64,000 nucleotides of DNA from Astragalus membranaceus (GCA_039519185.1 CM076849.1:77235621-77299620), one strand, 5' to 3'. Shown: positions 34,101 through 45,064, numbered from the stretch's first letter. Notes: generated by a model not told the origin, from the sequence alone. Made by a program: numbers and translations.

Positions 34101-37100
34101 ATGGCCAGACGGGACGATGCTGCACTTGCTGCTGCCTTGCAGGCTATAGCCGGGGCGATGGGTAATATACCCGATGCTGTTAATGATGGGACGCGCAATT
34201 TGGCTACGTTCCAGAGAGAGAATCCACCTGTCTTTAAGGGCAAGTATAATCCAGATGGTGCTTTGGCATGGCTGAAAGAGATTGAAAGAATATTCCGGGT
34301 CATGGATTGTGATGATGCGCAGAAGGTCAGGTATGGTACCCATACGCTGGCGGAGGAAGCTGATGATTGGTGGATGGAGGTGAGGCAGAGATTAGAAACT
34401 GCCAATGAAGAGATAACTTGGGCTGTTTTCCGTAGAGAGTTCTTGCGGAAGTATTTTCCTGAAGATGTGAGAGGTAAGAAAGAAATAGAATTCCTTGAGC
34501 TAAAGCAAGGAAGCATGTCAGTGACGGAGTATGCTGCCAAGTTCACTGAATTGGCTAAGTTTTATCCCCATTATGCTGATGCTGATTCTGAGTTCTCAAA
34601 GTGTATTAAGTTTGAGAATGGATTGAGGGCTGATATCAAGAAAGCTGTAGGGTATCAGAAGATTCGGGTATTCGCTGATTTGATCGACAGTTGCAGGATA
34701 TATGAGGATGATAGTAATGCTCACTCCAGGGTCATGAGGGATCTGAGGGGTAAGTTTCAGAACCGGGGTAAACCGTATGAGGCTCCAGCTGGTAAGGGTA
34801 AGCAGAGGTATGCTGACAATAAGAAAACAAGTGGGGGAGATGCCCCTGCGAAGGTTGTGTGCTACAGGTGTGGCAAACCGGGTCACAAGAGTTTTGACTG
34901 CTCAGATAATAAATGTTTCAAATGCGGTAAAGAGGGTCATGTGGCTGCGAAATGTGAGAAAAGGGATGTGGTGTGTTACAATTGCGGGGAATCAGGTCAT
35001 ATTAGTACTAAGTGTACTAAGCCGAAGAAAGAGAAGTCCCATGGAAAGGTGTTTGCTCTCGCAGGATCAGAGGACACTAATGAGATTCGAGGTACATGTT
35101 TTATTAATGGTATTCCCTTGATTGCTATTATTGATACTGGTGCTACGCATTCATTTATTGCTGCTTTGTGTGCTGAGAAATTGGACCTTGTTTTATCTTC
35201 TATGATGAGGGAGATGGTTATTGACACTCCAGCTAAGGGTTCAGTAACTACCTCTCTTGTGTGTGCTAAGTGCCCTCTGTCAATCTTCGGCAGAGATTTT
35301 CTAGTTGATCTTATTTGTTTGCCGTTGGGAGGGTTGGATGTCATTCTTGGTATGGACTGGTTAGTATTTAACCATGTGCATATTAATTGTTTCCGGAGGT
35401 CTGTGAGTTTCTTTCCTCCTGAAGAGGAAGAATCAGTGTTGTTGCCTGCTGGTCATTTGCATAAGGTAATGAAGGAGGGAGTTCATCTGTTTGCTTTGAT
35501 GGCGTCATTGTCTGCTGAGAATCAGGCAATCATTGAAAGGGTTCAAGTAGTGTGTGAGTTCCCTGAAGTGTTCCCGGATGAAATTCCAAGTGTCCCGCCA
35601 GAGAGGGAGGTTGAGTTTGCCATTGATCTTATACCTGGTACTAGGCCTGTGTCTATGGCACCGTACCGAATGTCAGCCTCAGAGTTGTCTGAATTGAAAA
35701 AGCAATTAGAAGATCTGCTTGAGAAGAAATTTGTAAGACCAAGTGTGTCACCGTGGGGTGCTCCGGTATTGTTAGTGAAAAAGAAGGACGGGAGTATGAG
35801 ACTTTGTGTCGATTATAGGCAATTGAACAAAGTGACAATAAAGAACAGGTATCCGCTTCCCAGAATTGATGATCTGATGGACCAGTTGGTAGGTGCTAAG
35901 GTGTTTAGTAAAATCGATTTGAGGTCAGGTTATCACCAGATCAAGGTAAAGGATGAAGACATTCAGAAAACCGCTTTCAGAACGAGATATGGGCACTATG
36001 AGTATTCTGTTATGCCGTTTGGGGTTACCAATGCGCCGGGTGTGTTTATGGAGTACATGAATCGTACCTTTCATAGTTACTTGGATCGGTTTGTAGTTGT
36101 GTTTATTGACAACATTCTGGTGTACTCTAAGACAGACGAGGAGCACGCAGAACATCTGAGGTTAGTGCTAGAAGTGTTGAAAGAAAAGAAATTGTATGCA
36201 AAATTGTCTAAGTGTGAGTTCTGGCTGAATGAAGTAGGTTTCGTTGGTCATATTATCTCTGGTAATGGTATAGCTGTGGACCCAGCCAAGGTTGATGCTG
36301 TGTCTCAATGGGAGAGCCCGAAGTCAGTTACAGAAATCAGAAGCTTCTTGGGATTAGCTGGTTATTATAGGAGATTTATTGAAGGTTTCTCGAAGTTGGC
36401 ACTTCCGTTGACTCAATTGACGTGTAAGGGAAAAGCTTTTGTGTGGGATGCACGCTGTGAGGAGAGCTTCAATGAGTTGAAGAAGAGGTTGACTACGTCG
36501 CCCGTTTTGACTTTGCCTGTTCCTGATCGACCGTTTGTAGTATATTGCGATGCTTCCAAGATGGGTTTGGGAGGTGTATTGATGCAAGAGGGTAAGGTAG
36601 TAGCTTATGCGTCCAGACAGTTGAGGACCCATGAGAAGAACTACCCTACTCATGATTTGGAACTAGCTGCAATTGTGTTTGTGCTGAAAATTTGGAGGCA
36701 CTATCTGTATGGTACCAGATTTGAAGTGTTTAGTGACCACAAGAGTCTGAAATACTTGTTTGATCAGAAGGAGCTAAATATGAGACAGAGACGTTGGTTA
36801 GAGTTGCTGAAGGATTATGATTTCGGCTTGAACTATCACCCCGGCAAAGCTAATGTCGTGGCTGATGCTTTAAGTCGGAAGAGTTTGCATATGTCGGCTA
36901 TGATGGTGAAAGAGTTAGAGTTGATTGAGCAGTTTCGGGACATGAGTCTGGTTTGTGAAGTGACACCGCAGAGTGTCAGATTGGGGATGTTGAAGATCGG
37001 CAATGAATTTTTGGTTAGTGTCCGAGAAGCACAAAAATCAGATGTAAAGTTGGTAGACCTGTTAGTCGTGAATGATCAAGGTGTGGGTAGAGATTTCAAG

Positions 37101-37718
37101 TTAGATTCCCAAGGTGTATTGAGATTCAGGGATAGGATCTGCATTCCTGATGATGCTGAGATCGTGCGAGAAACAACTGAGAAGGTAAAATTGATCCGTG
37201 AGAAGCTGAAAGCGTCGCAGAGTCGACAAAAGAGCTATCATGATAAGAGAAGGAAGGATTTAGAGTTCCAGGCAGGTGATCATGTGTTCCTGAGAGTCAC
37301 TCCGGTGACTGGTGTTGGGCGTGCCTTGAAATCTAAGAAGTTAACTCCCCGTTTCATTGGTCCGTATCAGATTACGGAGAGGGTGGGAAGTGTTGCCTAT
37401 AGGGTGGCCTTGCCGCCTAATCTTTCGAACTTGCATGACGTGTTTCACGTGTCACAACTTCGAAAGTATGTTCCGGACCCGTCTCATGTAATTCAGATGG
37501 ACGAAGTAGAGGTACGGGATAATCTCACGGTTGAGACTATGCCTGTGCGAATTGAAGATAGAGAAGTGAAGATTCTGAGAGGGAAAGAAATTCCTTTGGT
37601 GAAGGTGGTGTGGCTAGGAGCTGCTGGTGAGAGTGTGACTTGGGAGCTGGAGAGTAAGATGCGGGAAGCATATCCGGAGTTGTTTGATTCAGGTAATTTC
37701 GAGGACGAAATATTCTAA
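34101..37718 (+). CDS. gag-pol: D Gag-Pol polyprotein with in-frame loss of the integrase core
   Basis: This single 1,205-residue frame starts at ATG 34101 (MARRDDAALAAALQAIAG). In order: gag (about 50-200), three CCHC knuckles (CYRCGKPGHKSFDC near 253, CFKCGKEGHVAAKC, CYNCGESGHISTKC), aspartic protease (IDTGATHSFI near 344), RT (LCVDYRQLNKVTIKN near 568) and RNase H (YCDASKMGLGG near 815). At about 37155-37170 the frame jumps from the start of the integrase region (CIPDDAE) to the integrase C-terminus (TEKVKLIREKLK), losing the HHCC finger and D,D,E core, about 240 residues compared with relatives. A chromodomain-like end follows (EIPLVKVVWLG, TWELESKMREAYPELF). The RT catalytic motif reads FIDN, not FIDD, so RT activity is doubtful. 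The stop overlaps the polypurine tract. Confidence 0.92.
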   Translation: MARRDDAALAAALQAIAGAMGNIPDAVNDGTRNLATFQRENPPVFKGKYNPDGALAWLKEIERIFRVMDCDDAQKVRYGTHTLAEEADDWWMEVRQRLETANEEITWAVFRREFLRKYFPEDVRGKKEIEFLELKQGSMSVTEYAAKFTELAKFYPHYADADSEFSKCIKFENGLRADIKKAVGYQKIRVFADLIDSCRIYEDDSNAHSRVMRDLRGKFQNRGKPYEAPAGKGKQRYADNKKTSGGDAPAKVVCYRCGKPGHKSFDCSDNKCFKCGKEGHVAAKCEKRDVVCYNCGESGHISTKCTKPKKEKSHGKVFALAGSEDTNEIRGTCFINGIPLIAIIDTGATHSFIAALCAEKLDLVLSSMMREMVIDTPAKGSVTTSLVCAKCPLSIFGRDFLVDLICLPLGGLDVILGMDWLVFNHVHINCFRRSVSFFPPEEEESVLLPAGHLHKVMKEGVHLFALMASLSAENQAIIERVQVVCEFPEVFPDEIPSVPPEREVEFAIDLIPGTRPVSMAPYRMSASELSELKKQLEDLLEKKFVRPSVSPWGAPVLLVKKKDGSMRLCVDYRQLNKVTIKNRYPLPRIDDLMDQLVGAKVFSKIDLRSGYHQIKVKDEDIQKTAFRTRYGHYEYSVMPFGVTNAPGVFMEYMNRTFHSYLDRFVVVFIDNILVYSKTDEEHAEHLRLVLEVLKEKKLYAKLSKCEFWLNEVGFVGHIISGNGIAVDPAKVDAVSQWESPKSVTEIRSFLGLAGYYRRFIEGFSKLALPLTQLTCKGKAFVWDARCEESFNELKKRLTTSPVLTLPVPDRPFVVYCDASKMGLGGVLMQEGKVVAYASRQLRTHEKNYPTHDLELAAIVFVLKIWRHYLYGTRFEVFSDHKSLKYLFDQKELNMRQRRWLELLKDYDFGLNYHPGKANVVADALSRKSLHMSAMMVKELELIEQFRDMSLVCEVTPQSVRLGMLKIGNEFLVSVREAQKSDVKLVDLLVVNDQGVGRDFKLDSQGVLRFRDRICIPDDAEIVRETTEKVKLIREKLKASQSRQKSYHDKRRKDLEFQAGDHVFLRVTPVTGVGRALKSKKLTPRFIGPYQITERVGSVAYRVALPPNLSNLHDVFHVSQLRKYVPDPSHVIQMDEVEVRDNLTVETMPVRIEDREVKILRGKEIPLVKVVWLGAAGESVTWELESKMREAYPELFDSGNFEDEIF

Positions 37719-37729
37719 GTGGGGGAGAG
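37717..37729 (+). other. D polypurine tract
   Basis: AAGTGGGGGAGAG immediately precedes the 3' LTR. With the preceding TTTCGAGGACGAAATATTCT it is nearly the same as in H3. Confidence 0.85.
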
Positions 37730-37730
37730 T

Positions 37731-40301
37731 TGTAACGCCCCAAAATAATTTAATTATTTATTTAATTAAATTATTTAAGGCTTACAATATTTATTTAATT
37801 TAATTAAATAATTCAAGGTTTAATGTATTTATTTAATTTTAAATTATTAGGAGGTGTCGTCTCGAATTAGATGGTGCACGGAGCCCATGACCCACAAGTG
37901 AGCCCATGACCCATTGGATAGTCATAGGATTCGACTCACTATGGGTCTTGTGACTTAGTGGCATTTTTGTCTCAATTGTGAAAAGAAAGAAAGAAACGTA
38001 AAAGAGAGGAGAAGTGAGAAGAGAAAAGTTGCGAATAGAAGGAGAGAGGAAGAGGGAGAGGCGAAGCTCATAGAGAAGAGGAGGAGGCTCATTGGTGGTT
38101 CGCATTCTTCACTTGGAGCTTGGCTATCAAATTCGACTTCCATAAGGTTAGGGGGTCCTCTTTTTGTTCTTAATACTATGCGAATTGGGTATTGCTTAGG
38201 GTTAGGGTCCTAGGTTAGTCCCATGATTGAATTGTGTTGTTGATGAGGAATTATAATGTTGTGATGCTTGTTGTTGAATTATTATGTTGAGAATTTTATG
38301 ATTGATGCTTGAGTTGTGGCTAAATGCGAATTGGATGCCCTATGTTTGATCATATGTCTCATTGGTGCTTATTTGGTGAAATTGGGAATTATGGTGACAC
38401 TTTGATTATATATATATATAGGAGTGTTTTGGTGATTTTAATTGATAATTGAAAGTGGAAAAATTCTGTTTAGAAGTCCGTAGGCGCCTTGGGCGCCATA
38501 AGCATGTTGCTGAAAAATTCTGTGTTGCGCCTAGTCATGGGCACCAGGCGCCCAGCAGTGTGCTGCGCCTGTTTTCCAAAAATTCTGTTGCCCTGTGTTG
38601 CCATTCTGTGCCATTCTGTGTTGCTGTCTCTGTTGCCTGTGTTGCCATCCAGTGTTCCTGTGCTGCCAGTTTTGGCACATGTTGCTTGTGTCATGGGCGC
38701 CAAGGGCCCCAAAGTTCTGGTGATAGTTTTGTGAAAATTGTTTTCAGGTTTTTATACTTGGGTAAAATGGCTCATGAAAACTGATTTTGGTCAAGAAAGG
38801 AGTTTAGATGCGTATTTTCACTAGGTGCCTAGTGCATGGGCGCCAAAATTAAAGTTCAGCTTTTGATAAAATTTTTATGGAGTTTTCATGTCCTGAGCAT
38901 TTGGCTCGTATAAAATGAATTTCGAAGAAAAATGAGTTGTGTAGCATGTTGGCCTTAGGCACCTAGTGCTTGGGCGCCATTGTTGCTGCTGTCCCCTGGG
39001 CGCGCCTGTGCGCGTTGTTGCTCCTGGGCGCCAGCGCCTATGCGCTGTTGCGCGTGTTGTTCCCCTAGGCGCCCAGCGCCTGTGCGCTGTTGCGCGTGTT
39101 GCTCCTGGGCGCCAAGCGCCTATGCGCCTGTGCGCTGTTGCGTGTTGCCTCTACTGGGCGCCAAGCGCCCATGCGCCAAGCGCTGTGTTGCCCCTGGGCG
39201 CCCAGCGCCCATGCGCCAGTTCCAGGATGTCTAACATTTTTCCTAAAATTGTTTTTAACGTAACTTTTGACTCGGTTATCCAAATTCAACGGTTCAAAAT
39301 GCGTTTTGAAGCTAATTTCAGTGCCTATCCAATAGTCTCAATTTTATGCAAAAATAATTTATTTTTACTGGTGTTTCTGGCTGATGGTGTCCAAGTGTCT
39401 AAATGACTGTTTTCCTTCATTTTTCCTATGTCGTGTCAATGTCCTGAGTTGGTCTATTTGAATTGGTGTTGTGGTGAGTGGTGAGCTGAATTGGTGAGTG
39501 ATGATGAGGTGAGATTGGTGAGCAGAGGCTTCGGCCTAATTTTGATTTGGTGAGTTAATTAATGCACTATGGTGAGACTACAATATTAAAATGTGAATTG
39601 ATTGATTGGTGGTGTGTTGTGATGCATTCTCCATAACACCTCATGAAGCATGTGCATTATTGGTGAGCAGAGGCTACGGCCTAATTTTATTTGGTGAGCA
39701 GAGGCTACGGCCTATTTGTATTTGGTGACGGATCCGACATGCATGTACCCGTGGAGTTTGGGTTGCATTACATGCATAATCATATATTGTATAGTGCTGA
39801 TTGGAATGAGAATGCTGATTTAATTGTCCCCATTGTTGTGAATTGGTGTGCCTGGTTTCCTTTTTCCTATGCATTGCTTAATTCTCATATGTTATTAATT
39901 ATGAAAAGAGACTCACCCTACTGCCTTTATGTTGCTTCTTATGTCGGCAACGTGCAGGTAATATCGAGTGAAGGATTCCTTCATGCCTTCGTCTGTTAGG
40001 ATGTGTCACTCTCTGATACGTAGCACCAGGGGGGGGGGTGTCCTATGTTTATGCATTATTTTTCCTAAACTGTTAGCTTTGACTGGTGATGTATTGGTTT
40101 TTAAGTTTTAGAACTCATATTTATTCCGCTGCTGATGGTGATTGGTTTTAGTTGATGCGAACTAAACGTTTTTCTCATGGTGTTATGTATCTTGTTATTT
40201 ATGAAGTAAATGTAGCACTCGCTTGAATTATTTTCAAAAAAAAAAAAAAAGAGACTCTGATTTTATTTAAAAATAAAGTTATTAAAAAAGGGGGTGTTAC
40301 A
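37731..40301 (+). mobile_element. D 3' LTR
   Basis: The 2,571-bp unexpanded LTR: AT-rich start, GA-rich tract, AAGGTTAGGGGG, TA repeat, GGCGCC minisatellite (about 38957-39222), two GGTGAGCAGAGGCTACGGCC repeats, ACTCACCCTACTGCC block, G and A homopolymers and a GGGGGTGTTACA end, followed by the target site ATGAG. Confidence 0.93.
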
Positions 40302-40306
40302 ATGAG

Positions 40307-41269
40307 CTCACCCCAGAGGGGAAGGGGCACAATAAGGCGTTGCATATCTCAGTGGCGTGCGGTGGGTATACACTCTCCAGAGTTCTCATTGACAATGGAT
40401 CATCATTGAATGTTATGCCCAGATCAACGATGAACAAGTTAGAGGTGGATTGTTCCTACATGAGACCCAGCTCAACCCTGGTCAGAGCCTTTGATGGGTC
40501 TAAGAAAGAAGTCATAGGGGAAATGGAGTTCCCAATGCAAATAGGGCCTGAGGTGTTCTATGTGACTTTTCAAATTATGGATGTTGAATCCTCATACAGC
40601 TGTCTCTTGGGGAGACCTTGGATCCATGCAGCAGGCGCTGTCCCTTCAACACTTCACCAAAAACTCAAGTTTATAGTCGACGATAAGCTTGTAGTTGTCT
40701 GTGGGGAGGAAGAGTTCACAGTCACCAAACGTGTCCCCTCTCATTATATTGAAGCTGCAGAGGAATCCCTCGAATCCGCCTTTCAATCCTTAGAAATTGC
40801 GAATGCTGTGTTCGTAAGTAGAGAATCCCCACTACCTGTATCCAAGTGGTCCAATGCTGATGTTATGGTAGCAAAAGTTATGCTGAAGAGTGGCTATCAG
40901 ATTGGGAAGGGGCTAGGAAGATTTGAGCAAGGAATTCTGTCACCTGTGCACCTGCAAGAATACAAGGACAGGCGTGGGTTAGGTTATTGGCCCACTCCAA
41001 CTGATAAGAGAAGAATGGTCGAGGAAAAGCGTGAGAAGAGATTGGCCAAGCTTCAGGGGAGAGAACCCCAGTTGATGATGGTCCCCGTAGATGACCTCAA
41101 GCAGAATTTCAGAAGTGCTGGCATGCTGATCCCTAATCAAATAGCTGTCATCGAGGAAGAGCTAGTTGAAGAAGGAGAGAATCGGGGCCTGGTTCGTCGC
41201 AGTGCTGCAGGAGAAGAAATTGGCAACTGGAAGATCGTTAATTTCCCTGTCGTTTTCATTTCAAAGTAA
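40307..41269 (+). CDS. pro: Ogre gag-pro, 3' part: protease and G-patch-like region
   Basis: The frame left at 30450 resumes here after D and its target-site copy. It encodes the Ogre aspartic protease with the variant active site LIDNGSSLNVM (Asp-Asn-Gly-Ser instead of Asp-Thr-Gly), then GEMEFPMQIGPEVF and SSYSCLLGRPWIHAAGAVPS. A glycine-rich G-patch-like segment follows (SGYQIGKGLGRFEQG, DRRGLGYWPT). The unspliced frame ends at TAA 41267-41269, which overlaps a splice donor. Splicing would remove the stop and fuse this frame to pol. Confidence 0.88.
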   Translation, partial: LTPEGKGHNKALHISVACGGYTLSRVLIDNGSSLNVMPRSTMNKLEVDCSYMRPSSTLVRAFDGSKKEVIGEMEFPMQIGPEVFYVTFQIMDVESSYSCLLGRPWIHAAGAVPSTLHQKLKFIVDDKLVVVCGEEEFTVTKRVPSHYIEAAEESLESAFQSLEIANAVFVSRESPLPVSKWSNADVMVAKVMLKSGYQIGKGLGRFEQGILSPVHLQEYKDRRGLGYWPTPTDKRRMVEEKREKRLAKLQGREPQLMMVPVDDLKQNFRSAGMLIPNQIAVIEEELVEEGENRGLVRRSAAGEEIGNWKIVNFPVVFISK

Positions 41270-41472
41270 TGATCTTTGTAATGCAATCCTTTGGCTCTGC
41301 CCAAGGCCTTAGGACCTTTTCATAAGGGCATGCATGTTTTTCTTATTTATTATCATCTATCAATGAAATGTAGTTTTGAATTTCTCGAATGAATAAAAAT
41401 AGCTTTTTTCGCGTCTTCATTTTGTGTCTCTATTTTTGCTTGTTCATTGCTTTTCTATTCCCGCAAATGCAG
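41266..41472 (+). other. Predicted Ogre intron between pro and RT
   Basis: Donor TTTCAAA|GTAATG and acceptor CCCGCAAATGCAG|ATC, the latter preceded by a pyrimidine-rich tract, define 207 bp. Removing it joins the two frames in phase: two codon bases before the donor and one after the acceptor form Lys, and the first downstream ATG (41480) is in frame. The gag-pro stop lies inside the intron. Ogre elements are known to have an intron at this place. Confidence 0.82.
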
Positions 41473-44400
41473 ATCTAAAATGAATACCTCTGAAAAAAAT
41501 GATGCCAGCGGTTCATATGTTAATTTTGATTACCCTGTTAATCAAGCCGAGGAGGATGCTGAGGATGACTGGGAAACGCCTCCAGAATTGATGAGAATGG
41601 TTGAGCAAGAAGAAAAGGTTATTCAGCCACATGGGGAAACTATTGAGAGCATCAATTTAGGCGCAGAGGGCGAAACGAAAGAAGTCAAGGTGGGCACTTC
41701 AATGAAAAAGAGTGAGCGTGAGAAGTTGGTTCAACTCCTGCGTGACTACGTTGATGTCTTTGCATGGTCGTATGAGGATATGCCCGGGTTAGATACTGAT
41801 ATAGTGGTGCACAAGCTGCCAGTCAAGCCTGAGTGCCCTCCGGTTAAACAGAAGTTAAGGAGGATGAAGCCCGAGATGTCTTTAAAGATCAGAGATGAAG
41901 TGAAGAAACAGTTCGACGCTGGTTTCCTAGCCGTAGCTAAATATCCGCAGTGGGTTGCTAACATTGTGCCCGTGCCCAAAAAGGATGGAAAAGTTAGAAT
42001 GTGTGTTGATTACAGAGATCTGAATCGTGCCAGTCCCAAAGACGATTTTCCCTTGCCTCATATTGATGTCCTAGTAGACAGCACAGCACAGCATTCCCTT
42101 TTCTCCTTCATGGACGGGTATTCGGGGTATAATCAGATTAAAATGGCTCCTAAAGATATGGAGAAGACTACTTTCACAACTCTCTGGGGAACGTTCTGCT
42201 ACCAGGTCATGCCGTTTGGGTTGAAGAATGCCGGCGCTACTTACCAAAGAGCTATGGTCACGTTGTTCCACGATATGATGCACAAAGAGATTGAGGTATA
42301 CGTGGACGATATGATCGCAAAGTCCAGAACAGATGAAGAGCACGTCGTTAATTTACGGAAACTCTTTGAACGGTTGAGAAAGTTCAAGCTCAGGTTAAAT
42401 CCGGCTAAATGCACCTTTGGGGTGAGATCAGGAAAACTATTGGGGTTTATTGTCAGTCAAAAGGGGATAGAGGTTGACCCAGATAAAGTGCGTGCAATTC
42501 TCGAGATGCCTACTCCTAAGACAGAAAAAAAAATTCGGGGTTTTCTCGGAAGACTGAACTACATTTCCAGGTTTATCTTCCAGTTAACTGCCACATGTGA
42601 GCCGATTTTCAAATTGCTGTGCAAGAATCAAGAGACTAAGTGGAATGATGATTGCCAAGAGGCTTTCGAGAAGATTAAGAAGTACCTGCAGAATCCGCCT
42701 ATTTTAATGCCTCCTGTACCCGGTAGACCTCTGATCCTGTACCTAACCGTGCTAGACAGCTCAATGGGTTGCATGTTAGGGCAACATGATGAATCTGGGA
42801 AGAAAGAGCATGCCATTTACTATTTAAGCAAGAAATTCACTGACTGTGAGACAAGGTACTCACTGCTAGAAAAGACTTGTTGTGCTCTAGCTTGGGCTGC
42901 TCATCGTCTGAGGCAGTACATGCTAAGTCACACTACTTGGTTGGTATCTAAAATGGATCCTATCAAGTATATCTTCGAGAAGCCCGCACTTACAGGGAGA
43001 CTTGCCCGCTGGCAAATGCAGCTATCAGAATATGATCTCCTATATGTCACTCAGAAAGCAATTAAAGGTAGTGCGCTGGCCGAGTACCTGGCACACCAGC
43101 CTGTTGAAGATTATCAGCCTATGCAGTATGACTTTCCCGATGAAGATATCATGGCTTTGTTGGAAGAAGGGAAATCCCCAGAAGATGAAAGATGGAGAAT
43201 GGTGTTCGATGGTGCCTCCAATATATACGGGCACGGAGCCGGGGCAGTGCTGATTTCCCCTGATAATCGCTTCATCCCATTCACTGCCAGACTAAGCTTC
43301 TACGTCACTAATAATATCGCAGAGTATGAGGCATGTATTCTTGGTATCCAGGCAGCCAGTGATTGGAAAGTTAAGAGACTTGATGTGTATGGAGATTCAG
43401 CTCTAGTAATTCACCAAGTGAACGGTGATTGGGAGACAAGGGACTCCAAGTTGATCCCTTACCGAGATTACATTCTAAAGCTGGTTGAGCTTTTTGAGGA
43501 AATCACATTCCAGCACCTTCCTCGCAATGAGAATCAGTTGGCTGATGCACTAGCCACGTTGTCTTCAATGTTTAATATCAGCTGCGACAAAAGCTTGACT
43601 CACATCGGGATTCAGCATCGAGATTTGCCAGCCCATTCCTACTCCTGCGCAACAATTGAGGATAATAAAGATGATAAGCCTTGGTATCATGACATCAAGC
43701 AGTATATCCTGAATAGAGAGTATCCTCCAGGGGCATCGGAAAAGGATAAAAGAACACTTAGAAGGCTGTCAATGAACTTCTTCTTGAGTGGCGAGGTGCT
43801 CTACAAGAGGAATCATGATAAAGTACTCCTTAGGTGTGTGGCGAAGAAGGAGGCAGAAAGGATCATGAGTGAGGTGCATGAAGGCTCGTTCGGGACACAT
43901 TCCAACGGGCATACTATGGCAAGGAAGATATTAAGGGCTGGCTATTATTGGCTGCAGATGGAGTCAGATTGCTACGGTTTTGTAAGAAAGTGCCACAAAT
44001 GCCAGATTTATGCTGATCATATACATGTACCACCGGCTTCATTAAATGTCTTGACTGCACCTTGGCCATTTTCAATGTGGGGCATGGACGTCATTGGTCC
44101 CATAGAGCCCAAGGCGTCAAACGGGCACCGCTTCATTCTAGTTGCAATTGATTACTTCACCAAATGGGTTGAAGCTGCCTCATATTCCAGCATAACCAGT
44201 TCTGTGGTTGCCAAGTTTGTAAAAAAGGACCTGGTGTGTCGCTATGGTCTCCCGGATAAAATCATCACGGACAATGGTAGCAATCTAAACAGTAAGATGA
44301 TGAAAGAATTGTGCGCAGAGTTTAAGATCAAACATCACAATTCCTCTCCCTACCGTCCAAAGATGAATGGGGCAGTCGAAGCAGCCAATAAGAATATCAA

Positions 44401-44929
44401 GAGAATCGTGCAGAAGATGGTAGTAACCTATAAAGACTGGCACGAAATGCTTCCTTTTGCTTTGCACGGGTATCGCACCTCAGTACGCACTTCGACCGGG
44501 GCAACCCCCTTCTCTCTAGTGTATGGGTCAGAAGCAGTTCTTCCCGTTGAAGTTGAGATACCCTCTCTACGGGTGCTGTTGGAAACCGAGTTGGAAGAAG
44601 CAGAATGGGTCCAGGCTCGTCGAGATCAGCTGAATCTCATTGAGGAGAAAAGAATTGCTGCCCTATGTCATGGTCATTTGTATCAACAAAGGATGAAGAC
44701 GGCCTTCGACAAGAAGGTTCGCCCTCGAGAATTCAGCGAAGGAGACCTTGTGCTCAAGAAAATCCTGCCTATCCAGAGTGACCCCCGTGGGAAATGGACT
44801 CCTAGCTATGATGGACCATTTGTGGTAAAGAAAGCCTTTTCTGGAGGAGCATTGATACTCACCAACATGGATGGTGAAGAACTCAGAAACCCAGTTAATT
44901 CAGATTCAGTCAAGAAATATTACGCCTGA
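41473..44929 (+). CDS. pol: Ogre Pol: RT, RNase H, archaeal-type RNase H, integrase
   Basis: About 1,150 residues, open to TGA at 44929. RT has CVDYRDLNRASPKDDFPLPH, the intact YVDD motif (near 42297-42310) and VMPFGLKNAGATYQ. The first RNase H is degenerate: the YxDAS catalytic start is replaced by LYLTVLDSSMG. It is followed by a second, archaeal-type RNase H (MVFDGASNIYGHGAGAVL, NIAEYEACILGI, DVYGDSALVI), a hallmark of the Tat lineage. Integrase keeps the HHCC finger (from HEGSFGTHSNGH to CHKCQIY) and the D,D35E triad in MDVIGP, TDNGSN and VEAANK. There is no chromodomain. The start is uncertain because the native protein is probably read from the spliced gag-pro frame. No damage is visible. 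Confidence 0.93.
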
Positions 44930-44982
44930 GAAAAATAAAAGAAAAAAAGAGAGAGAAAGATGAGCCAAGCAAGAATTAGCTC

Positions 44983-45064
44983 GCTAGGTCGAAAACCCGA
45001 AAGGGCGGCCTAGGCAAAATTGAGCGACCCGGTGGATTGAAAACCCGAAAGGGCGATCCAGGCA
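44983..45064 (+). ncRNA. Two hairpins with a shared GAAAACCCGAAAGGGCG core
   Basis: Copy 1 has arms CTAGGTC/GGCCTAG and copy 2 has TGGAT/ATCCA. Both enclose the same core, itself a CCC-GAAA-GGG tetraloop hairpin. Arms differ but still pair. They lie 50-130 bases past the pol stop. Confidence 0.6.

Larger units (their letters stand above)
30451..40301 (+). mobile_element. Element D: Tekay/del chromovirus lacking the integrase core
   Basis: Two LTRs beginning TGTAACGCCCC flank a 3,741-bp internal region with iMet primer site, one gag-pol frame and a polypurine tract. The target site ATGAG occurs at 30446-30450 and 40302-40306. The 3' LTR is 2,571 bp. The 5' LTR is 3,539 bp because of an inserted palindrome plus a duplication. 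Outside those, the LTRs differ at only about six positions by eye, so D is young, consistent with its place inside B. Confidence 0.93.

Noticed and set aside
34075..34110. Splice acceptor before gag ATG (TTGCAG in D; similar CAG in H1 and H2)
   Set aside because: The recurrence is intriguing, but no matching donor could be identified in the leaders and CAG is common.
33990..37730. D as a fully autonomous chromovirus
   Set aside because: The frame is long and intact, but the integrase core is missing and the RT motif is FIDN.
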